A DNA stretch of 64,000 nt from Metabacillus dongyingensis (GCF_019933155.2 NZ_CP082944.1:3350001-3414000); one strand, 5' to 3'; counted from the stretch's first letter, positions 1 through 9,910 are shown. A program made the numbers and translations. Notes: generated by a model from the letters alone, not told the origin.

Positions 1-838
1 AAATAATTTCGTCATGTACTTCACTGCCAAATCTTCGGGCTGCTTCAAAGCCAATACCAAATTCAACACCTTTAAAAGCATTGATGCTTACGATGGCTGC
101 TGCAATTTTCGAATCAAGCTTGCGGTCGTAATGAACGTAGCTTCCTACGCCTGCAGGCATTCCTTCAACAATGACTTCCACAACACCGCCAATAGAATCG
201 CCGTTGCTTTTTGCATCATCAATGGCCTGCATCATTTTCACTGCAGCATTCTCATCCAGGCAGCGAACAGGTGATTCCTCTGTGACCCGCTGTAACTCTT
301 CTATTGAAGAATACTCTGTTTTTTCAGCTTTTATGGATCCTATTTCCACTACATGACCTGCCACTTTAATGCCAAGTTCTGCCAATAATTTCTTTGCTAC
401 TGCGCCTACCGCAACTCTTACAGTTGTTTCACGCGCAGAAGATCGCTCAAGCACGTTGCGTATATCACGGTGACCATATTTGATGGCGCCGTTTAAATCG
501 GCATGACCAGGCCGCGGGCGGGTAATCTGGCGTTTAATATCTTTTTCTTCGCCATCTTCTAAAGGCTCTATGCCCATAATATTCGTCCAATGTTTCCAAT
601 CATTATTTTCAACTACAAGTGCGATTGGAGAGCCGAGTGCTTTTCCATGACGGATTCCGCTTGTAATCTGAACCTCGTCCTTCTCAATCTGCATTCTTCT
701 TCCTCTGCCATGTCCCTTTTGTCTGCGCGAAAGATCGAGGTTAATATCCTCTGCAGTAATTGACAGCCCCGCCGGCACTCCTTCAACAATAGCGGTTAAC
801 TGCGGTCCATGTGATTCTCCTGCTGTTAAGTATCTCAT
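1..838 (-). CDS. aroC: Chorismate synthase, partial (C-terminus beyond window)
   Basis: Catalyses the last shared step of aromatic amino acid synthesis, EPSP to chorismate, with reduced FMN. I translated it from the reading frame that runs off the left edge; about 279 residues are present of the roughly 390 usual for the family. It opens [12 protein letters not shown], the N-terminal chorismate synthase signature, followed by an [10 protein letters not shown] segment and an [16 protein letters not shown] segment typical of the FMN/substrate site. It is the last gene in a run reading hbs, folE, mtrB, hepS, menG, hepT, ndk, cheR, aroC, the same order as in B. subtilis, where the gene is called aroF and aroB follows. 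The family assignment is secure; only the C-terminus is unseen. Confidence 0.95.
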   Translation of the reverse strand, partial: MRYLTAGESHGPQLTAIVEGVPAGLSITAEDINLDLSRRQKGHGRGRRMQIEKDEVQITSGIRHGKALGSPIALVVENNDWKHWTNIMGIEPLEDGEEKDIKRQITRPRPGHADLNGAIKYGHRDIRNVLERSSARETTVRVAVGAVAKKLLAELGIKVAGHVVEIGSIKAEKTEYSSIEELQRVTEESPVRCLDENAAVKMMQAIDDAKSNGDSIGGVVEVIVEGMPAGVGSYVHYDRKLDSKIAAAIVSINAFKGVEFGIGFEAARRFGSEVHDEII

Positions 839-913
839 CTAAAGCTCTCCCTTCAGCGCACTAACGCTTTTAAGTAACACTATACCATATGTATGAAAAA
901 TTGAATAGAAAGT

Positions 914-1687
914 TTACAGCTGTATTTTCCTGTAAAAAAAAGTTCCTGCTGATTCAAGGTCATATTGATGACTGCAGAAAATTTGTTCTGTACTCCCTAT
1001 AAAAAAGATTCCCCTGTTTTTTAAAGCTTTTGAAAACTTGTGATAGAGCAAATTTTTTGCTTCTTCTGTAAAATAAATCAGCACATTTCGGCAAACGATT
1101 AAATCAAATTCGTTTTCAAAAGGGTCTGAGAGCAGATTGTGTTTTTTAAATTTTACCGTCTCAATAATTTCTTTACTAATTTGATAGCCTGCCCCATCCT
1201 GAGCAAAATATTTGCGTTTCATCTCTTCCGGCAGCTCAGAAAGGCTTCTTTCGGGATAAATTCCAAGCTTTGCTCTCGCTATGACATTTTCATCTAGATC
1301 TGTCGCCAGGATATGAATAGACCGAAATGGCAAATATTTTGACAGAATCATCGCTATCGTATAAGGTTCTTCACCGGTTGAACAGGCTGCACTCCATATT
1401 TTCAGCGGGCGGGATCGGTTTAGCATAGCAGGCAGCAATTCAGTCTCTAAAAGATCCCAGCGCTTTTTATTTCTAAAAAACTCTGTTACGTTAATCGTTA
1501 TTCTGTCCAAAAGCTCATAGAGCAGTGACTTCTCTCTTTTTATTGCTGAATAATACTCTTTAAAATCCTTATATCCCCTTTTCAAATAAAGAGAGGTGAT
1601 TCTTCTTTTCATTTGTGCCTCTTTATAAAAGGCAAGATCTATTCCTGTTAACTTTTTAAACTCTTTCTGAAATTGAATATAATCCAT
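914..1687 (-). CDS. cheR: Chemotaxis protein methyltransferase CheR
   Basis: Methylates glutamates on chemoreceptors using SAM, setting adaptation in chemotaxis. An N-terminal helical CheR domain (about residues 1-70, with the basic EAQMKRR stretch) is followed by a Rossmann methyltransferase domain. That domain carries STGEEPYT (about residues 103-110 from this start) and CRNVLIYF. Length of about 257 aa matches family members. I prefer the ATG giving MDYIQF over an in-frame TTG three codons upstream, because it matches the family N-terminus; the AGGAG lies about 11 nt before it. The gene sits between ndk and aroC, separated from ndk by a terminator, so it may have its own promoter. It implies a motile organism. 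Confidence 0.93.
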   Translation of the reverse strand: MDYIQFQKEFKKLTGIDLAFYKEAQMKRRITSLYLKRGYKDFKEYYSAIKREKSLLYELLDRITINVTEFFRNKKRWDLLETELLPAMLNRSRPLKIWSAACSTGEEPYTIAMILSKYLPFRSIHILATDLDENVIARAKLGIYPERSLSELPEEMKRKYFAQDGAGYQISKEIIETVKFKKHNLLSDPFENEFDLIVCRNVLIYFTEEAKNLLYHKFSKALKNRGIFFIGSTEQIFCSHQYDLESAGTFFYRKIQL

Positions 1688-1831
1688 CTTTCTCAACTCT
1701 CCTGCGGAAATTCCCCTATGTACAGTATATCGGAAATTGTTAGATTCTTGTGAGGTACAGATAAAAAAATCTGAAAACTTATATAGATTCGCGAGAAAAG
1801 TTTTAAAAGGAGGGATATTTGAATATGGGAA

Positions 1832-1853
1832 AAGCCAGCATCTCTGCTGGCTT
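1832..1853 (-). terminator. Terminator after ndk
   Basis: AAGCCAGCA and TGCTGGCTT form a perfect 9-bp stem with a 4-nt loop immediately after the ndk stop codon. The T tract after it on the minus strand is short (TTTTCCC), so termination may be partial. Confidence 0.7.
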
Positions 1854-1861
1854 TATGCGGA

Positions 1862-2308
1862 TTAATAAATCCAATTATGAATATCTTTGTCGTATTCTAC
1901 TAATTCTTCTTGATTGAAGAAAAGGTTAATTTCGCGCTCTGCACTCTCAGGTGAATCGGAACCGTGGATAATGTTTTTCCCGACGAATAAACCATAGTCG
2001 CCTCTGATTGTACCCGGCAATGCTTCGGCTGGTTTTGTTTTCCCCATCATTGTGCGTGAGATCTCAATCACATTTTCCCCTTCCCATACCATAGCGAAAA
2101 CTGGTCCGGAAGTTATAAAATCAACAAGTTCCCCAAAGAACGGCTTCCCGTTGTGTTCTCCGTAATGCTGCTCTGCGAGTCCAACTGGGATTTGCATTAA
2201 TTTTGCCCCAACTAAATGTAAACCCTTACTTTCGAATCTTGAAATAATTTTTCCGATAAGCTGACGCTGAACGCCATCAGGTTTAACCATCATAAATGTT
2301 TTTTCCAT
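1862..2308 (-). CDS. ndk: Nucleoside diphosphate kinase
   Basis: Transfers the gamma-phosphate from ATP to other NDPs through a phosphohistidine, balancing (d)NTP pools. The 148-aa protein is full length and carries the catalytic motif NIIHGSDS with His115, plus the N-terminal MVKPDGVQR and FAMVWEG strands. It lies between hepT and cheR, as in B. subtilis. Its stop codon is followed at once by a hairpin terminator. The hepT-ndk gap of about 100 nt holds a long-looped inverted repeat (TGCCCCAT/ATGGGGCA) without a T tract, so co-transcription with hepT is possible. Confidence 0.96.
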   Translation of the reverse strand: MEKTFMMVKPDGVQRQLIGKIISRFESKGLHLVGAKLMQIPVGLAEQHYGEHNGKPFFGELVDFITSGPVFAMVWEGENVIEISRTMMGKTKPAEALPGTIRGDYGLFVGKNIIHGSDSPESAEREINLFFNQEELVEYDKDIHNWIY

Positions 2309-2409
2309 CTTAATTTCTCCACCCCGCGATTGTTATGTATGGGCTTTCATGCCCCATGGAAATCGTATCATTTTTTCACTCTTTTCGCAATCGTATGGGG
2401 CAGGGGAAT

Positions 2410-3372
2410 TTAAAATTTTCTTTTTCCAATATATTTTGCAATATTGGTTAAGGCAGATCTAGCTCTATTTTTCGGCAATTGGTTTAAAATGCTGAACCCT
2501 TTCTGAAGATACATGTCACTTACTTGGATGGACCGCTCAATTGCATCGGAAGTTGAGATGGCATCAATAATGTCCGCCATTTCCGCATGGGTCGCATCAC
2601 TAGTTACCTTGCTGATTTTCTTTTTTAACTCGGGATTTTCCATTGCATAAAGAACGGGAAGGGTAATGTTGCCCTGAAGCAAGTCTCCGCCAACTGGCTT
2701 TCCAAGCTCTTCTTCTGTAGAGGTAAAATCGAGAATATCGTCTGTAATTTGAAAGGACATTCCTACATAATAGCCGAAAAGAAATAATTTTTTATGTATG
2801 GATTCAGGAACACCGCCGGCAATCGCTCCAAGCTGACAGCTGGCAGCAATCAATAACGCAGTTTTCCGTTTTATGCGTCTTAAATAAACACGCAGATTCT
2901 GGTCAAAATCATACTTGTCTTTTATTTGTTCTATTTCACCAAGCGAAACTTCAACAATCGTTTTTGAGAGGATCTGATGAGCCGCAATATTTTCTAAAGA
3001 TGTCATAATCTCAAGAGATCTTGCAAATAAGTAATCCCCTGTATACATTGCAATGCGGTTATCCCACTTTGCTTTTATTGTCGGTTTCCCGCGTCTGAGC
3101 TCGGCGTCGTCAATCACATCATCATGCACTAAAGATGCCATATGAATAATTTCTAGAGCGATGGCCACTTTTTTTACTTTATCGATATCATATTCGCCAA
3201 ACATGGCGGAAAGCAATACAAAAACAGGGCGGATGCGCTTTCCCCCTGCCTGAAGAAGGTGAAGCCCCGCCTCGCTGAGCAGAGGCTCTGTTGAGCTTAC
3301 CGTTTTTTCAAGTTCCTGTTCAATCAGATCAAGATCTGCATTTAAGAACGAATACACCATTTTAAATTTCAT
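2410..3372 (-). CDS. hepT: Heptaprenyl diphosphate synthase component II
   Basis: Catalytic subunit of the two-component trans-heptaprenyl diphosphate synthase, condensing IPP onto FPP to make the C35 side chain of menaquinone-7. Both aspartate-rich motifs of trans-prenyltransferases are present: DDVIDD at residues 84-89 and DDILD at 211-215. GGKRIRP (43-49) binds IPP. The 320-aa length and C-terminal IAKYIGKRKF match the family. It needs the HepS subunit, encoded two genes upstream with menG between them. About 140 nt separate it from menG. Confidence 0.95.
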   Translation of the reverse strand: MKFKMVYSFLNADLDLIEQELEKTVSSTEPLLSEAGLHLLQAGGKRIRPVFVLLSAMFGEYDIDKVKKVAIALEIIHMASLVHDDVIDDAELRRGKPTIKAKWDNRIAMYTGDYLFARSLEIMTSLENIAAHQILSKTIVEVSLGEIEQIKDKYDFDQNLRVYLRRIKRKTALLIAASCQLGAIAGGVPESIHKKLFLFGYYVGMSFQITDDILDFTSTEEELGKPVGGDLLQGNITLPVLYAMENPELKKKISKVTSDATHAEMADIIDAISTSDAIERSIQVSDMYLQKGFSILNQLPKNRARSALTNIAKYIGKRKF

Positions 3373-3513
3373 TCAATTCACCTAAATACTCGCATTTTTA
3401 AAACATGGCTGTTTCATAATATTGTTGTGATTCATGCATGAATATGTCCGAAGTCTTTCCATTATAGAAGCAGACCGTCAGAACTATAAACAAAGCTAAA
3501 ATAAGTGCCTAAA

Positions 3514-4209
3514 TCATTTACAGCCGAGATGCATAGCCGCTACTCCGCCTGTAAATGGCTTCACTTCCACATCTTTTAAACCAGCATCTCTGAACATTTG
3601 TGCAAGTTCCCTCATTCCGGGAAAATCCCTTGCTGATTCCTGCAGCCATGAATATTCATTATAGCTTTTAGCAAACAGTTTTCCAAAAACAGGCATCACA
3701 AATCGGAAGTAACCATAGTAAAGCTGCTTAAATCCGATCATGGTCGGCTGTGAGGTTTCAAGGCAGACTACTTTTCCGCCTGGCTTTACAACACGGTGCA
3801 TTTCCTTAAGCACAGTCATATAGTCAGGAACATTCCGAAGTCCAAATCCAATCGTAACATAATCAAACGTATCATCTTCAAATGGAAGTTCCATGGCATT
3901 GCCGTGAACTAATTCAATATTGGAGTAATTTTTTATTTTCTCTCTGCCAATCTTCAGCATATTGTTGCTGAAATCAAGTCCAACTGCTCTGCCCTTCTCC
4001 CCAACTGCATCAGCCATAGCAATTGTCCAGTCAGCTGTACCGCAGCAAACGTCCAGGGCAATCGAACCTTGTTTGACATTCATTCGTTTCATTGTTTCCC
4101 GGCGCCAGGCAATATGGCGCTGAAAACTGATAACCGAATTCATCTTATCGTAGTTTTTATATATTTTTTCAAATACAGAATGAACTCTTTCCTCTTTCGA
4201 CTGCTGCAT
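3514..4209 (-). CDS. menG: Demethylmenaquinone methyltransferase MenG/UbiE
   Basis: SAM-dependent C-methylation of demethylmenaquinone to menaquinone, the last step of MK biosynthesis. The 231-aa protein has the class I methyltransferase motif [12 protein letters not shown] (about residues 52-62), and the UbiE signatures [10 protein letters not shown] near the N-terminus and GFGLRNVPD mid-protein. It ends in the typical [11 protein letters not shown]. The start codon lies one nucleotide past the hepS stop, with GAAGG about 8 nt upstream inside hepS, so the two are translationally coupled. It is flanked by both subunits of the MK side-chain synthase. Confidence 0.96.
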   Translation of the reverse strand: MQQSKEERVHSVFEKIYKNYDKMNSVISFQRHIAWRRETMKRMNVKQGSIALDVCCGTADWTIAMADAVGEKGRAVGLDFSNNMLKIGREKIKNYSNIELVHGNAMELPFEDDTFDYVTIGFGLRNVPDYMTVLKEMHRVVKPGGKVVCLETSQPTMIGFKQLYYGYFRFVMPVFGKLFAKSYNEYSWLQESARDFPGMRELAQMFRDAGLKDVEVKPFTGGVAAMHLGCK

Positions 4210-4210
4210 T

Positions 4211-5017
4211 TCATAAACCTTCTTCCGCGAGCGTAGTATACCTTATATCTTGATTGTACTTGAATGATTGCAATCTTGCTAATAAGACTTTCTGCAGAGA
4301 AGACGGCTGCTGAAAACAGCTTTCTAAAAGGTCGGCTGTCTCTTCAAAATAACGGTTGCAGAACTCTTTTAAATACACACCGGTAAATTCGATTGTGCCG
4401 ATATTTTTCTTTTTTTTCTCCAAATTTTTCATGATGGATAAGGACTCTGCGCTGTATCTGTTTTTCTCAAGCGTCAGCCGTTTGTAAGACAGAAATTTAG
4501 TCGTCAGCTTAGAGAATAATCCTGCCTGAAAATAATCAGAAACATGCTGAAAAAGAGCTGTTTCTACTTTTATTATACTTGCAACGAATGAATCAAAATC
4601 ACTTACAGTCTCTTCGTACAGGCGAATTTTATGTTCGTTAATCTCTTTTATTGCCGTTGCTAACGTTCGAATCATTCCAATGTCCTGCATTTCTGATAAT
4701 AACGCGTAATACAGAGCGCTGAAGTAGTCTCCTGCAAGAACAATGAGCTGTCTTTGCATGAACTCTTCTTGCTTTAAATGAACGGAAGTGGATACTTCAT
4801 CATGAGTATCAAGGGCAATTTGCACAAGCATCGCTGTAATTATGTAGTTCTCTTTTTTTTCATCTGGAAGATCAATCTGATCGAACAAAGCATAGAAGAG
4901 GAGCAGTTTATCTTCATCAATAACAGGAGAAGGTATATATTTTGCTAAGTATGGATGAGTGAGCTTTAAGTGTAACGCGTCTTTTATCTTAGCCATTTGT
5001 ACATAGATGTCTTGCAA
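4211..5017 (-). CDS. hepS: Heptaprenyl diphosphate synthase component I
   Basis: Non-catalytic partner of HepT that sets product chain length for menaquinone-7. I choose a TTG start, giving an N-terminus of [11 protein letters not shown] and 268 aa. AAGGGTG sits 5 nt upstream, and the family normally begins MQDIY. An ATG 22 codons further upstream would give 290 aa but lacks a comparable ribosome binding site. Family hallmarks include [25 protein letters not shown] and [15 protein letters not shown]. It is the first of three MK genes and follows mtrB after about 115 nt. Identity is strong; the start is inferred. Confidence 0.9.
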   Translation of the reverse strand: MQDIYVQMAKIKDALHLKLTHPYLAKYIPSPVIDEDKLLLFYALFDQIDLPDEKKENYIITAMLVQIALDTHDEVSTSVHLKQEEFMQRQLIVLAGDYFSALYYALLSEMQDIGMIRTLATAIKEINEHKIRLYEETVSDFDSFVASIIKVETALFQHVSDYFQAGLFSKLTTKFLSYKRLTLEKNRYSAESLSIMKNLEKKKKNIGTIEFTGVYLKEFCNRYFEETADLLESCFQQPSSLQKVLLARLQSFKYNQDIRYTTLAEEGL

Positions 5018-5131
5018 ATGAATCACCCTTGTCCCCATGTAAATAGATATTTTTTCGAAAAAGCCAGCAACAGCAACAAACATTTACAGCTGAATACTAC
5101 TCATTATACCATATCTGCAGCCCTCAGAAAA

Positions 5132-5359
5132 TTATCTTCTGGAGTCGCTTTCTATTTCTCCGTAGCTTGTTTGAATAATGGCTTTCCCTCTTATCTTAAT
5201 AGCAGATGTGTGTTCTGTAAATTGGGCAATCATTACCTCGCCTTTATCCAGCTTCTCTGAATGATGAAATCTAGTATCCGATCCGCGGGTCAGACCGATG
5301 ACATTCACTCCATCCTCTACTGCTTTTATCACTAAAAAATCATTTGTGTTGTCTTTCAT
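5132..5359 (-). CDS. mtrB: Trp RNA-binding attenuation protein (TRAP)
   Basis: TRAP forms an 11-mer ring that, when loaded with tryptophan, binds (G/U)AG repeats in trp leader RNAs and promotes attenuation or blocks translation. At 75 aa it is exactly the family length. It keeps [45 protein letters not shown] and KIRGKA, the segments forming the tryptophan pocket and the Lys-Lys-Arg RNA-binding face. GGGGGTG lies 5 nt before the ATG. It follows folE by 18 nt, as in the B. subtilis mtrAB operon. Its usual targets (trp genes) lie outside the window. Confidence 0.97.
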   Translation of the reverse strand: MKDNTNDFLVIKAVEDGVNVIGLTRGSDTRFHHSEKLDKGEVMIAQFTEHTSAIKIRGKAIIQTSYGEIESDSRR

Positions 5360-5377
5360 ATGTTCACCCCCGAACCC

Positions 5378-5944
5378 TTATTCTTTAATAAATGATAATA
5401 CTTCAGCTCTTGCTGCAGGATCTTTAACAAAAACACCTCTGACAGCGGATGTGATCGTTTTGCTTCCCGGCTTTTTGACTCCGCGCATTGTCATGCACAT
5501 ATGTTCAGCCTCTACAACCACCATTACGCCATGCGGTTCTAGAGAATCAACAATGCTCTCTGCAATCGTCGAGGTAATTCTCTCTTGAAGCTGAGGCCTT
5601 CTGCAAACTGCTTCCACAGCTCTGGCAAGCTTGCTCAGCCCTGTTACTTTTCCGCCTTTTGGTATGTATGCAATGTGAGCCTTTCCAAAAAACGGTACCA
5701 GGTGATGCTCACACATCGAATAAAATGGAATATCCTTGACTAACACTAGTTCTTCATGGTCTTCTCCGAACACCGTTTTAAAATGTTCTTTTGGATCTTC
5801 GCTAAGTCCAGAGAATACTTCGGCATACATTTTAGCAACACGTTTGGGAGTATCAAGAAGCCCTTCGCGATTTGGATCTTCCCCGATCGCCTCAAGTATG
5901 AGCCTTACCGCCTCTTCGATCTGCTTTGTATTGATTTGCCCCAT
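5378..5944 (-). CDS. folE: GTP cyclohydrolase I
   Basis: Converts GTP to 7,8-dihydroneopterin triphosphate, the first step of folate synthesis; called mtrA in B. subtilis. The start giving MGQINTKQ is preferred because AGGAGG lies 6 nt upstream; a longer frame adds 15 unlikely residues. The 188-aa protein keeps the zinc and catalytic motif CEHHLVPF (residues 78-85), [14 protein letters not shown] and HMCMTMRG. It lies in an apparent operon with mtrB downstream. The hbs terminator about 140 nt upstream suggests a separate promoter in the 5945-6083 interval. Confidence 0.96.
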   Translation of the reverse strand: MGQINTKQIEEAVRLILEAIGEDPNREGLLDTPKRVAKMYAEVFSGLSEDPKEHFKTVFGEDHEELVLVKDIPFYSMCEHHLVPFFGKAHIAYIPKGGKVTGLSKLARAVEAVCRRPQLQERITSTIAESIVDSLEPHGVMVVVEAEHMCMTMRGVKKPGSKTITSAVRGVFVKDPAARAEVLSFIKE

Positions 5945-6083
5945 AAATATCCTCCTAAAAAACAATATATTTGATACAGATTCTAGCATAGGTAAGAGAT
6001 TAAAAGCAAAGAATGATGTATCTTGTGAAGTTTATAAGAGAGAGGATGTCAGGCTCATGTCTGCAATTTGTGCCAAAACAAAG

Positions 6084-6106
6084 GAAAAGCCCCTATAAAA
6101 GGGGCT
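6084..6106 (-). terminator. Terminator after hbs
   Basis: AGCCCC/GGGGCT stem with a 7-nt A/T loop, followed on the minus strand by TTTTCCTTT. It lies about 50 nt past the hbs stop codon. Confidence 0.75.
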
Positions 6107-6157
6107 ATCCATAGCATTGTGTATGTAATTTATGCATCATACACGGGTAAGAGCACA

Positions 6158-6436
6158 TTATTTTCCAGCAACAGCGTCTTTAAGAGCTTTACCTGGTTTG
6201 AACGCAGGCACTTTGCTTGCTGCGATTTCGATTTCTTCGCCAGTTTGTGGGTTGCGTCCTTTACGAGCCGCACGCTCACGTACTTCGAAGTTACCAAAAC
6301 CGATCAATTGTACTTTATCACCGTTTTTAAGTGCATCCAAAAGTGTATCGAAAACAGCATCAACAGCTTTCGTTGCATCTTTTTTTGATAATTCGCTAGC
6401 TTCTGCTACCGCGTTGATAAGTTCTGTTTTATTCAT
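6158..6436 (-). CDS. hbs: DNA-binding protein HU
   Basis: Small histone-like protein that binds and bends DNA and compacts the nucleoid. The start giving [12 protein letters not shown] (92 aa, exactly the HU length) is chosen over a longer frame, because GAGGTG lies close upstream and the family starts here. The beta-arm [14 protein letters not shown] and C-terminal [13 protein letters not shown] are typical. It is monocistronic by appearance: a terminator follows and a long A/T-rich upstream region precedes it. Confidence 0.97.
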   Translation of the reverse strand: MNKTELINAVAEASELSKKDATKAVDAVFDTLLDALKNGDKVQLIGFGNFEVRERAARKGRNPQTGEEIEIAASKVPAFKPGKALKDAVAGK

Positions 6437-6962
6437 GCCTTTCACCTCCTCCCAAAGATTGATTGTTAAGCAATAAAAGCATTCTGTTATTTTCATTTCT
6501 TCACAGATTATGCAGAATCTATACATGATAGATAAGCATTTTACTGTTAACACGCTAATCTTATACGATTAACGGCTATAATTCAATGATTTTCCGCATG
6601 AATATTGGGTTTCTAGGAAGAATCGACCAATACAGAAAATAATTTCTGATAGTAGATTAACATATCCTTTTTCGCTAAGCAAGGAGAAACCTTTATAAAA
6701 CCTATATAAATCAATAAGTGAAGGTGCTTTCAGCGAACGTGCATTCCCGCCCGGAACTTATTTTACAAAAAAATAATAGAAGATGCAAATATTATTTTGA
6801 AATATGTAAAACTTATTAAAAACACTAATACATATTGAGAAAGAAGTAAACATTAATTTTATTAAAATAAAATTTTGTAAGCTGTTTGTCATTGAATTGA
6901 AAACTATTTTTAAAGACAAAAGATGACCACTTTTTTTGTGGTCATCTGTTCTCTTGCCTATT
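6437..6962. other. A/T-rich gap between hbs and spoIVA
   Basis: No supported gene. It holds the hbs upstream region on the minus strand. A TATAAG hexamer near 6562-6567 could be a -10 box, but I see no convincing -35 partner. The spoIVA terminator lies at the far end. The 6740-6920 part is extremely A/T-rich, with no visible ORF or RNA fold. Confidence 0.6.
6921..6947 (-). terminator. Terminator after spoIVA
   Basis: AGATGACCAC and GTGGTCATCT form a perfect 10-bp stem around a 7-nt A-rich loop (minus-strand reading), followed by TTTTGTC. It lies 16 nt past the spoIVA stop. Confidence 0.88.
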
Positions 6963-8441
6963 CTATAGGATAATCGCGATTAAACCGCCAGATCCTTCGT
7001 TAATAATGCGTTCAAGCGTTTCTTTCAGCTTATATCTGGCATTTTCAGGCATTAATGAAAGTTTTGCCTGAATTCCTTCTCTTACGATTGAACTCAGACT
7101 GCGTCCGAAGATATCGGAATTCCAGATCGACAGCGGGTTATCTTCAAAATCCTGCATCAAGTATCGAACCAGTTCTTCACTTTGTTTTTCTGTTCCGATA
7201 ATTGGAGCAAACTCTGACTCCACATCCACTTTAATCATATGAATCGATGGGGCCACAGCTTTTAACCGAACTCCGAATCTTGCACCCTGCCTGATAATTT
7301 CCGGCTCATCAAGGCTCATGTCGCTGAGTGCAGGCGCTGCAATGCCATAGCCAGTTTGTTTTACCATTCTAAGTGCATCCGATACTTGATCATATTCCGC
7401 TTTCGCATAAGCAAAGTCCTGCATAAGCTGCAGCAAGTGATCTTTCCCCCGGATTTCTACTCCAACAACCTCTTTTAAAATTTGATCATATAAATCATCA
7501 GGCGCATACAGGTCAATTTCAGCAATGCCCTGCCCCATTTCAATGCCTGCAAGGCTTGCCCGGTCAATGAAATCATATTCACTGAAATATCCTACCACTC
7601 GATCAACATCTCGTAGCCTTTTAATATCCTGAACCGTGTCTTTGACTGCTTCCTGATAGCTTTCCCGCAGCCAGTGATTGTCGCGGAGAACCATTACCCA
7701 GCTAGGCAGATTCACATTTACCTCAAGCACCGGGAATTCATACAGCGCTTCACGGAGAACGTTCATGACATCTGTCTCGCGGATACTTTCCACACTCATC
7801 GCAAGGACCGGAATGTCATATTTTTCACTGAGCTGTCTGCGGAGTGTTTCTGTTTCAGGATGATACGGCTGAACCGTATTAATAATCATAATGAAAGGCT
7901 TTCCGACTTCCTTTAATTCCTCGATGACCCGTTCTTCAGCATCAATATAATCTCTTCTTGGGATTTCGCCAATTGAGCCGTCTGTCGTAATGACGACACC
8001 GATAGTTGAATGCTCCTGAATCACCTTGCGGGTGCCGATCTCAGCCGCTTCATGGAAAGGAATCGGCTCCTCATACCACGGAGTATTGATCATTCTCGGT
8101 CCATTTTCGTCTTCATACCCTTTTGCTCCAGGTACTGTATAACCAACGCAATCTACCAATCTAATATTGACGTCAAGTCCCTCTTCAACATGGATTGAAA
8201 CCGCTTGATTCGGAACAAATTTAGGCTCTGTCGTCATGATGGTTTTTCCAGCAGCACTTTGCGGCAGCTCATCCTGCGCACGTGCCTTATCTGCTTCATT
8301 ATCAATATTCGGAAGCACGACTTGCTCCATGAACTTTTTGATAAAAGTAGATTTGCCTGTTCTTACTGCTCCCACTACTCCGAGATAGATATCGCCGCCA
8401 GTGCGCTCTGCGATATCTTTAAAAATATCTACCTTTTCCAA
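6963..8441 (-). CDS. spoIVA: Stage IV sporulation protein A
   Basis: Morphogenetic ATPase that polymerises on the outer forespore membrane and forms the basement layer of the spore coat. The 492 aa match the family length. An N-terminal TRAFAC-like ATPase domain has Walker A GAVRTGKST (residues 24-32) and VDCVGY as Walker B, followed by the middle and C-terminal domains. The C-terminus, IINEGSGGLIAIIL, anchors the protein in B. subtilis. It is expected under sigma-E control, and a candidate sigma-E promoter is listed upstream. A terminator follows, so it appears monocistronic. Confidence 0.97.
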   Translation of the reverse strand: MEKVDIFKDIAERTGGDIYLGVVGAVRTGKSTFIKKFMEQVVLPNIDNEADKARAQDELPQSAAGKTIMTTEPKFVPNQAVSIHVEEGLDVNIRLVDCVGYTVPGAKGYEDENGPRMINTPWYEEPIPFHEAAEIGTRKVIQEHSTIGVVITTDGSIGEIPRRDYIDAEERVIEELKEVGKPFIMIINTVQPYHPETETLRRQLSEKYDIPVLAMSVESIRETDVMNVLREALYEFPVLEVNVNLPSWVMVLRDNHWLRESYQEAVKDTVQDIKRLRDVDRVVGYFSEYDFIDRASLAGIEMGQGIAEIDLYAPDDLYDQILKEVVGVEIRGKDHLLQLMQDFAYAKAEYDQVSDALRMVKQTGYGIAAPALSDMSLDEPEIIRQGARFGVRLKAVAPSIHMIKVDVESEFAPIIGTEKQSEELVRYLMQDFEDNPLSIWNSDIFGRSLSSIVREGIQAKLSLMPENARYKLKETLERIINEGSGGLIAIIL

Positions 8442-8511
8442 GTGATCCCCTCCCGATCATAGGCTTCTTGGGTTATTGACCGTCTGCTTCTTCGTGTTTT
8501 AGGACACTATA

Positions 8512-8541
8512 TATTTATGACGTTGTCCTATTTATTTATGA
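8512..8541 (-). promoter_or_regulatory. Possible sigma-E promoter of spoIVA
   Basis: On the minus strand TCATAAA (8535-8541) and CATAAATA (8512-8519) are separated by 15 nt. They resemble sigma-E -35 (KMATATT) and -10 (CATACAAT) boxes, each with mismatches. Position about 70 nt before spoIVA is right; the match alone is weak. Confidence 0.35.
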
Positions 8542-8597
8542 CAGTGATCTGAAATTTTTTTCATTTCATTTTTCTTATATGATTTTAAAAAATGAAA

Positions 8598-8635
8598 AAC
8601 CCTTCTTTCAGAGTTTATTTCTCTTAAGAAGGGTT
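8598..8635 (-). terminator. Terminator after yphF
   Basis: AACCCTTCTT and AAGAAGGGTT form a perfect 10-bp stem with an 18-nt loop, followed on the minus strand by TTTCATTTTTT. It lies a few nt past the yphF stop. Confidence 0.8.
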
Positions 8636-8641
8636 CATGAC

Positions 8642-9364
8642 TTATTTATCTAAAAAGACAGGTTCATTTTTTTCATTGACTGTATAAGGCAATGAAAATG
8701 CAGGTACAAACGGAGAATCCTCGATCAGGAGATTGCGTATGTCTTCACCTTTTGCGGCTGCATTTTTCTTTTCACTTAGTGCTTTGTACAAATCAATGCG
8801 GTAATCAACGTATACTTCCCCTGTATTATCAATGACAAAAGGCAGTGTTTCGCCCGAATAAGGGCTTACAGCATGAGGTGCTTCCTCATAGCCAAGCTTC
8901 TTGTAGTCCAGGGTAAACACGTTTTCAGCTACAACCTCTTTATAAGGCGGATAGCCGCCGCTCGATGCTTTATACACATTTAATCTCGTTTTTAGATCAC
9001 GTATTGCTTCTGAGATTCTGAGGTCAATCAGTTTTACCGTCGGGTTTTCCTCCACATCAACAAGCACATACAAATAAATTCCGCCGCTTTCATAGGATGT
9101 TCCAGGCTGTTCAGCCATGTATTTAGGCACTAACTGGGCAAAATCAACCGGGTATTTCTGATAAATAGGCGTTTTCATATCTCTTGTTTTGATCGGAAGC
9201 AGTCCTCCGGAATCTTCTTTAAAACGGTCAACCGTATTTTGAACTCCTGCAATCTGATCTTCATAGGGAACCTGATTCTGGCTTAGCTCCTGATCAGGAT
9301 ACAAGCAGCCTGAGAGCATTGTCATAATTAAAAAAACAAGTAACAAAGTAGCAAGCTTTTTCAT
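8642..9364 (-). CDS. yphF: YphF-like lipoprotein of unknown function
   Basis: 240-aa predicted lipoprotein. MKKLATLLLVFLIMTMLSGC is a signal peptide with a lipobox and Cys20 as lipidation site, so it should sit on the outer face of the membrane. The rest has no catalytic motif I recognise. Two related segments (around residues 40-110 and 120-190) share alternating charged and aromatic residues (RDLKTRLNVYKASSGGYPPYKEV). It is placed between yphE and spoIVA exactly as yphF in B. subtilis. Assignment rests mainly on synteny plus lipoprotein architecture; function is not known. Confidence 0.8.
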   Translation of the reverse strand: MKKLATLLLVFLIMTMLSGCLYPDQELSQNQVPYEDQIAGVQNTVDRFKEDSGGLLPIKTRDMKTPIYQKYPVDFAQLVPKYMAEQPGTSYESGGIYLYVLVDVEENPTVKLIDLRISEAIRDLKTRLNVYKASSGGYPPYKEVVAENVFTLDYKKLGYEEAPHAVSPYSGETLPFVIDNTGEVYVDYRIDLYKALSEKKNAAAKGEDIRNLLIEDSPFVPAFSLPYTVNEKNEPVFLDK

Positions 9365-9391
9365 AAAAATCTTCCTTTATAGTGAAGTTCT

Positions 9392-9592
9392 TTATTCATT
9401 AACAGGCCCGCTGAAAACAACGAATACAATCAACAACCCTGCTAGAATCATAAAAAAATAAGCAATTGCAGCAAAAGCAATTTTTAAAAACCCTTTCATT
9501 TTAAATCTGCTGAAATAGATTGATATAATCGCAACAAACATAAACCCCATTGAAGCGAGAGCAATCCACATCTTCATCAACGCTGGACTCAT
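9392..9592 (-). CDS. yphE: YphE-like small membrane protein (DUF2768)
   Basis: 66-aa protein with two predicted membrane helices, about residues 8-28 and 36-60, joined by a short basic loop (RFKMKG). It belongs by size, position and topology to the DUF2768/YphE family conserved next to yphF and gpsA in Bacillus. Function is unknown; in related genomes it clusters with sporulation-associated genes. It is followed by yphF after 27 nt and probably shares its transcript. Confidence 0.75.
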   Translation of the reverse strand: MSPALMKMWIALASMGFMFVAIISIYFSRFKMKGFLKIAFAAIAYFFMILAGLLIVFVVFSGPVNE

Positions 9593-9657
9593 TCCCTTAC
9601 CTCCCCTTATTATCCGAAAAATATTATATCACAAGAAATGCGGAATCGCCTGTTTAC

Positions 9658-9776
9658 TTAGAAAAGCGGAACCGACTGCTTAGCTCCGACAGACAGATAA
9701 GGAGCAGACTGGAAAGTCCGGGTTTGACTTTTCAGGCTGATCCGTTCTGGCCGAGGAGTTAGGAGGTGGAGCTGGA
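9658..9776. repeat. Dispersed palindromic repeat, copy A
   Basis: Begins GAAAAGCGGAACCGACTGC and ends GGAGGTGGAGCTGGAC. The middle has the core AAAGTCCGGGTTTGACTTTTC, whose arms pair (GAAAGTC/GACTTTTC type); the outer arms pair imperfectly over about 50 nt. Close relatives are at 37173-37248, 42603-42722 and 47490-47575. Confidence 0.7.
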
Positions 9777-9910
9777 CAATATGTACATTTTAGCTGAATT
9801 CTCAAGAGCTGATTACCATAAAAGGTGAATCAGCAACTTAGCCGATCCTTTGCTTCTCTATGTATACCGCACTTCCAATAAACACAACGGCTTATCCCTT
9901 TTCATAACAA

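Noticed and set aside
2309..2409. Long-looped inverted repeat between hepT and ndk (TGCCCCAT/ATGGGGCA)
   Set aside because: The loop is over 40 nt and there is no T tract, so it does not look like a terminator; no other function could be supported.
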